Below the pieces are notes generated by a model, which saw only the letters and a list, made by a program, of their open reading frames with translations, was not told the DNA's origin and ran no database searches. Positions 5,606-8,540 of a DNA stretch of 8,540 nt are shown piece after piece. The first letter of the stretch is position 1. Every line of letters starts with the position of its first letter. The translations under genes were made by a program, and so were the position numbers. The DNA is from an uncultured bacterium. Its GTDB lineage: Bacteria > Methylomirabilota > Methylomirabilia > Rokubacteriales > CSP1-6. The stretch is from contig CAMLFJ010000106.1 of NCBI GenBank assembly GCA_946479205.1, forward strand, positions 1 to 8,540, read 5' to 3'.

Positions 5606-6547
5606 CTAATCGGAAGCGGGCCAGTAGACGAAACCGCACCCGGTCTGGGCGCAGTGAGCGGGCACGTAGTCCACCACCTTGGCGGGGCGGTTCATGGCGG
5701 CGGCCGTGCTGACCCACGCGCGCACCTCGCCGGTGCCGGAGCGCATGGCGTCCGAGTCGAAGGTGAAGAGATGCTCCATCGCCTCCAGGTCGTTGCGCTC
5801 GAGCCGCTCGAGGATCCACCGGTCCAGCGGCTGGTCGATCCAGCCCGCGTTGTACATGCCCGGGAAGTGGGAGAGGCCGCCCGAGGCGTAGATCGCGATG
5901 CGCTCCGGGCGATCGCGCAGCACGTCGGCGATGGCCTCGCCCAGGCGCGCGCAGCGGGCCGCGCTCGGCAGCGGCGGGTAGTACTCGTTCATGAACACGC
6001 AGATCAGCGGGATCTCGAGCCCCGGGTCCACCTCGGGCACGAGGTTCGAGACCATGTGCGAGACGCCGCGCGTGGGATTGCCGCGTGGATCGAAGCGTCC
6101 GATGCTGGCCATGTCGAAGCCCCGCTTGACCAGCCCACGGTGCAGGTGCCGGGAGAGCTCGGGATGCGGCTTGAAGACGAGCTTGGTCCGCTCCGCCGGC
6201 GGGGTATCGTAGCTGTCGCGGGCGCTGCGGCCCCAGAGCGGCTCCTCGCCGGTGTAGACCGAGAAGGTGGGGTTGTTGGTCTCATCGAACAGGTCGCCCT
6301 GGTCGTCGCCGATCATGAGGAGCGCGTCCGGGCGGTAGGCCCGGAGCTGCTCGCGCAGGGTGGCCAGGCCGCCCTCGATGCGCTGGATGTTCGCGTCGAT
6401 GATGGCCGGGGTGGCGATCTCCTCCCGGGCGCTCCGCGGCAGCTGCTCGCGGGCCTCGGCGGGGATCCGCCCGACCACCCGCGGCCAGTACTGCGCCTTC
6501 TGGAACATCATCGGGGCGTGTGACGACGCCATTCCCAGACCCAGCAT
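5606..6547 (-). CDS. LigB-type class III extradiol ring-cleavage dioxygenase-like protein
   Basis: A 313-residue protein of the LigB/class III extradiol dioxygenase fold, close to the usual size of about 300. Recognisable elements are the N-terminal SSHAPMM (8-14; H10 is the expected first iron ligand), the loop GDDQGDLF (80-87), GVSHM (161-165), ASGGLSHFPG (221-230; H227 corresponds to the catalytic His) and GTGEVRAW (271-278; E274 is the expected Glu iron ligand). The loop normally reads as an ND-His with the second iron ligand; here Q83 stands at that place. Family members open catechol-like rings with O2 and Fe(II). With Gln at a ligand position, altered metal binding or a different reaction is possible. 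ATG 6547 was chosen because the conserved sequence begins there and AGGAGG (6555-6560) precedes it by 7 bases; an upstream in-frame start is unsupported. First gene of a likely three-gene minus-strand unit and divergent from the Ldh gene. Confidence 0.85.
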   Translation of the reverse strand: MLGLGMASSHAPMMFQKAQYWPRVVGRIPAEAREQLPRSAREEIATPAIIDANIQRIEGGLATLREQLRAYRPDALLMIGDDQGDLFDETNNPTFSVYTGEEPLWGRSARDSYDTPPAERTKLVFKPHPELSRHLHRGLVKRGFDMASIGRFDPRGNPTRGVSHMVSNLVPEVDPGLEIPLICVFMNEYYPPLPSAARCARLGEAIADVLRDRPERIAIYASGGLSHFPGMYNAGWIDQPLDRWILERLERNDLEAMEHLFTFDSDAMRSGTGEVRAWVSTAAAMNRPAKVVDYVPAHCAQTGCGFVYWPASD

Positions 6548-6554
6548 GGCAGAG

Positions 6555-6560
6555 CCTCCT
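6555..6560 (-). promoter_or_regulatory. Shine-Dalgarno deciding the dioxygenase start
   Basis: AGGAGG on the minus strand, 7 bases before the ATG at 6547. It selects this start over an open upstream extension to 6685 that would run through the promoter region. Confidence 0.85.
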
Positions 6561-6600
6561 CGGGGCCCCGGGTTGGAAGGGCCGGAGCGCCCAGGAAGCG

Positions 6601-6630
6601 AATCTAGCCCCGCCGGGGCCCCCCGGTCAA
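6601..6630 (-). promoter_or_regulatory. Sigma70-like promoter of the dioxygenase operon
   Basis: On the minus strand, TTGACC (6630-6625; 5/6 to consensus) is followed by an 18-base spacer and TAGATT (6606-6601; 4/6). The transcription start would be near 6594, giving a leader of about 47 bases. The spacer contains a perfect short palindrome, GCCCCG-C-CGGGGC (6607-6619), a possible operator. Sequence match is clear; function is inferred. Confidence 0.6.
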
Positions 6631-6638
6631 CGAGCCCC

Positions 6639-6666
6639 TTGCGTGCCCGCCGCCGCGCGCTAGGAT
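6639..6666 (+). promoter_or_regulatory. Sigma70-like promoter of the Ldh-family dehydrogenase gene
   Basis: TTGCGT (6639-6644), a 16-base spacer and TAGGAT (6661-6666). The start of transcription would be near 6673, leaving a short leader that begins at the GGGAGG (6673-6678) ribosome-binding site. Its -35 lies only 8 bases from the -35 of the opposing dioxygenase promoter. The -35 match is modest. Confidence 0.45.
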
Positions 6667-6687
6667 GCCCCCGGGAGGGAGCCACCC

Positions 6688-7794
6688 ATGATCCTCGAGC
6701 GCTTCAAGGTGCCACCGCAAGATCAGGTGCTGGTGTCGGAAGGGGACCTGCGCCGGACCACCACCCGGATCTTCGAGAAGCTGGGCGTCACGCCGGAGGA
6801 CGCCGCCGACGCCGCCGACGTGCTGACCATGACCGACCTGCGCGGGGTCGAGACCCACGGCGTGTCCAACATGCTGCGGGTCTACGTGCGCGACTACCGG
6901 GCCGGCAAGCTCGACCCGCGTCCCGGATGGAAGATGGAGCGCGAGGCGCCCGGCACCGCGGTGATCGACGCGGAGAAACGACTCGGGATCATCGTGGGGC
7001 CGAAGGCGATGCGCCTGGCCATCGAGAAGGCCCGCAAGGTCGGCGTCGGGATCGTGACCGTGCACAACAGCGGGCACTTCGGGGCGATCGGCCACTTCGC
7101 GATGCAGGCCGCCCAGGCCGACATGGTCGGCGCCTGCTTCACCGCCGCGGGGCTGCACGTGGTCCCCACCTTCGGCGCGAAGCCGCTGCTCGGCACCAAC
7201 CCGATCGCGCTCGCCGCGCCCGCGCGCCGCGAGGCGCCGCTGCTCTTCGACGCGGCCACCTCCGCGATCGCGGGCAACAAGATCCGGCTGGCCATGCGGA
7301 TCGGCTCGCCGCTGCTCGCGGGCTGGGTGACCGACAAGGAAGGCACGCCGATCATGGAGGAGAAGCCGGTCTTCGACCGCGAGGACTTCTACCAGGCCCC
7401 GCTGGGCGGCACCCGCGAGCAGGGCTCGCACAAGGGCTACGGCTTCGCGCTCATGGCCGAGGTGCTCTCCACCATGCTGGCGGGCGCCCTGCCCACGATG
7501 CTCGCGCCGGGCAGCGGGTCGAAGAACCAGTTCGCCGCGTACAACATCGAGGCGTTCACGGATCTCGGGCGATTCAAGGACTCCATGGACGAGATGCTCC
7601 GCACCCTGCGCACCGCCGCGCCCGCGCCGGGCCAGGAGCGCGTGCTCTACCCGGGGCTCTCCGAGGCCGAGGAGCTCGCGCACCGCCGCGCCCACGGGAT
7701 CCCGCTCCACAAGGAAGTGATCGAGTGGTTCGCCGAGTGCACGCGTGAGATGGGGTTGCCGCCGCTGGCTAGTGCTCCAGCGTCCGCTTCATGA
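6688..7794 (+). CDS. Ldh-family NAD(P)-dependent oxidoreductase (malate/L-lactate/ureidoglycolate dehydrogenase type)
   Basis: A 368-residue member of the malate/L-lactate dehydrogenase superfamily that is structurally unrelated to Rossmann LDH. Its signature blocks are present in order: TDLRGVETHGVSNMLRVYV (49-67; H57 is the conserved His proposed as proton donor in relatives such as YiaK), HNSGHFGAIGHF (126-137), TNPIALAAPA (170-179), FDAATSAIAGNKI (187-199) and HKGYGFALMAEVLS (248-261). The family reduces 2-keto acids or oxidises 2-hydroxy acids with NAD(P)H in the cytoplasm; examples are malate, ureidoglycolate, diketogulonate and sulfolactate. The substrate here is not determined. The C-terminus ends in a low-complexity ASAPASAS stretch. 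ATG 6688 follows GGGAGG at a 9-base spacing. It is divergent from the LigB-like gene, which may link them in one regulon, and its last 26 bases overlap the convergent SRPBCC gene. Confidence 0.93.
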   Translation: MILERFKVPPQDQVLVSEGDLRRTTTRIFEKLGVTPEDAADAADVLTMTDLRGVETHGVSNMLRVYVRDYRAGKLDPRPGWKMEREAPGTAVIDAEKRLGIIVGPKAMRLAIEKARKVGVGIVTVHNSGHFGAIGHFAMQAAQADMVGACFTAAGLHVVPTFGAKPLLGTNPIALAAPARREAPLLFDAATSAIAGNKIRLAMRIGSPLLAGWVTDKEGTPIMEEKPVFDREDFYQAPLGGTREQGSHKGYGFALMAEVLSTMLAGALPTMLAPGSGSKNQFAAYNIEAFTDLGRFKDSMDEMLRTLRTAAPAPGQERVLYPGLSEAEELAHRRAHGIPLHKEVIEWFAECTREMGLPPLASAPASAS

Positions 7795-8164
7795 CCCCCA
7801 TGCCCTGCTCGATCATCGCCTGGATGTAGCCGGCGACCTCGTTCGGCAGCAGGTCCGCGGTCCAGACGATCCGGCTGCGCCCGTCGCCCTCGGCGAACAC
7901 CTGGAGCGAGGCGTTGTGGTGGGTGAGCCGCGGGCTGCCGACCACCGACCAGACGAGCCGGCGCGCCACGTCGTCCACATCCACGATGAGCTCGCGCGCG
8001 GTCATCCCGCTCGCGAAGGTGACGACACGGGCGCCCTCCTCCATCTTCGTGTCCACGACGAAGCCCGGCGCGAGGCGCCGGTGCACCGCCCCCACGTCGC
8101 GCACCGCGTCCCAGACGTTCTCGGCCCGCGCGTCGACCTGAACTTCCCTCCTGATCGATGCCAT
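7769..8164 (-). CDS. SRPBCC / polyketide-cyclase-like (START-fold) protein
   Basis: A 131-residue protein with the pattern of the SRPBCC helix-grip superfamily (polyketide_cyc2 type): an opening strand REVQVDARAENVWDAVRDVG (6-25), a central beta sheet including RELIVDVDDVARRLVWSVV (57-75), SLQVFAEGDGRSRIVWTADLLP (86-107), and a long C-terminal helix EVAGYIQAMIEQGMGVMKRTLE (109-130). Such proteins bind hydrophobic small molecules in a cavity, and some act as cyclases or dehydratases; no catalytic residues identify a reaction here. ATG 8164 was chosen because the fold begins there and GGAGA lies about 8 bases upstream; extension further upstream would read through the palindromic repeat. The 3' end overlaps the convergent Ldh gene by 26 bases. 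Preceded on the same strand by the probable DUF1089 gene, 65 bases away across repeat copy 2. Confidence 0.85.
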   Translation of the reverse strand: MASIRREVQVDARAENVWDAVRDVGAVHRRLAPGFVVDTKMEEGARVVTFASGMTARELIVDVDDVARRLVWSVVGSPRLTHHNASLQVFAEGDGRSRIVWTADLLPNEVAGYIQAMIEQGMGVMKRTLEH

Positions 8165-8182
8165 GTCCGTTTCTCCGAATCT

Positions 8183-8217
8183 CCCTCTCCCCTCAGGGGA
8201 GAGGGCAGGGTGAGGGG
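8183..8217 (+). repeat. 35-base palindromic dispersed repeat, copy 2
   Basis: It reads CCCTCTCCCCTC, then A, GGGGAGAGGG, then C, AGGGTGAGGGG, differing from copy 1 at only two of 35 positions. The core is an 11-base inverted repeat (8183-8193 with 8195-8205). It lies in the 65-base gap between the stop of the partial upstream gene (8230) and the SRPBCC start (8164). It is oriented opposite to the genes, whereas copy 1 runs with them. Such REP-like elements are usually noncoding mRNA hairpins; no transposase is nearby. Confidence 0.8.
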
Positions 8218-8229
8218 TGGGTGACGGGT

Positions 8230-8494
8230 CTAGAGAATCCGCCGCGCGATCTCCGGGTAGTCCCGCACCACCCCCTGCCCGTCGACCGCCAGCTCCGCGG
8301 TGAAGCCCGACTCGAGGGCCCGGAACCGCCACCGCGCGCCGGTCTCCCCGCGCTCGAGCAGCGTGTACTCCTGGCGTGCCGCCTTGATGGTGAGCGCGGG
8401 CAGCAGGACCCACGCCACCTCGATCACGACCGGCCGCCCGACGCCCGCATCGGCGAGCCGGCGGATCGGCAGGGTGTTGGTGAAGGGCGACGGA
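8230..8494 (-). CDS. Probable DUF1089 (putative glycolipid-binding) protein, C-terminal part, cut by contig end
   Basis: The last 88 codons of a gene that runs off the true end of the genomic sequence into adapter. The fragment begins PSPFTNTLPIRRL, continues EVAWVLLPALTIKAARQEY and ends SGFTAELAVDGQGVVRDYPEIARRIL in sections. The TNTLPIRRL segment, the alternating strands and the final DYP near the C-terminus resemble the DUF1089/PF06475 family, annotated as putative glycolipid-binding and structurally known from a Pseudomonas member. This assignment is from memory of the family pattern and is moderate; an unrelated beta-rich protein is possible. An internal GTG at 8427 is not the real start, since conserved-looking sequence continues upstream to 8494. 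Same strand as the SRPBCC gene, possibly co-transcribed. Confidence 0.6.
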
Positions 8495-8540
8495 AGATCG
8501 GAAGAGCGTCGTGTAGGGAAAGAGTGTAGATCTCGGTGGT
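8495..8540. other. Illumina TruSeq adapter sequence (assembly contamination)
   Basis: From AGATCGGAAGAGCGTCGTGT at 8495 to the last base, the 46 bases match the Illumina universal adapter as seen in read-through. They are not genomic. The AT content changes abruptly here. A forward-frame reading across it gives the peptide IGRASCRERV, an adapter-derived tail that can be mistaken for a protein C-terminus. The window should be trimmed at 8494. Confidence 0.97.

Noticed and set aside
5556..5819. Longer N-terminus for the envelope-protein gene
   Set aside because: It would place 88 Arg/Gly-rich residues, overlapping the dioxygenase gene, before a clear signal peptide. GTG 5555 with GAGGGG upstream is better.
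6548..6685. Longer N-terminus for the LigB-like gene
   Set aside because: It would run through a good promoter and an AGGAGG site; the conserved sequence starts at MLGLGMASSHAP.
8158..8529. Forward-strand 123-codon ORF ending in IGRASCRERV
   Set aside because: Antisense to the real genes, and its C-terminus is encoded by adapter sequence.

Overview
This 8.5 kb window is very GC-rich, densely coded bacterial DNA. It looks like one end of a short-read metagenome contig, because its last 46 bases (8495-8540) are Illumina adapter sequence rather than genomic DNA. The base composition and gene mix (F420-type luciferase-like oxidoreductase, Ldh-family dehydrogenase, LigB-type dioxygenase) would suit an uncultured soil lineage such as Rokubacteria/Methylomirabilota or a deltaproteobacterium-like group. 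That placement is inference; no taxonomic marker is present.

Layout. (1) 1-1308, minus strand: an NAD(P)-dependent 3-hydroxyisobutyrate dehydrogenase-family gene followed, with an ATGA stop/start overlap, by a luciferase-like (LLM) flavin oxidoreductase cut by the window edge. A good sigma70-like promoter and a perfect AGGAGG precede the pair. (2) 1415-2053, plus strand: a small class I methyltransferase of the DxxY (METTL20/21-like) type, divergent from the pair and possibly near-leaderless. (3) 2098-6547, minus strand: three genes reading leftward. They are a LigB-type extradiol dioxygenase-like protein, an exported two-TM protein with a C-terminal helical-repeat domain, and a three-domain MBL / degenerate receiver / GAF protein. 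The last two are separated by 2 bases. (4) 6688-7794, plus strand: an Ldh-family (malate/L-lactate/ureidoglycolate type) dehydrogenase, divergent from the dioxygenase, with promoters back to back. (5) 7769-8494, minus strand: an SRPBCC/polyketide-cyclase-like protein whose 3' end overlaps the Ldh gene by 26 bp, preceded by the 3' part of a probable DUF1089 (putative glycolipid-binding) gene that runs into the adapter.

How the genes may work together. The oxidoreductases and the ring-cleavage-like enzyme suggest small-molecule catabolism, but no complete pathway is visible. The most unusual pieces are the MBL-pseudoreceiver-GAF fusion with its tightly linked envelope protein, and the LigB-like enzyme in which a Gln sits where a metal-binding His is expected. 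A 35-base palindromic repeat occurs twice (33/35 identical) in two gene gaps, and one copy supplies the apparent ribosome-binding site of the envelope-protein gene. I found no RNA genes, CRISPR array, transposase or classical mobile element. I did not find a clearly new multi-gene defence or biosynthetic system.
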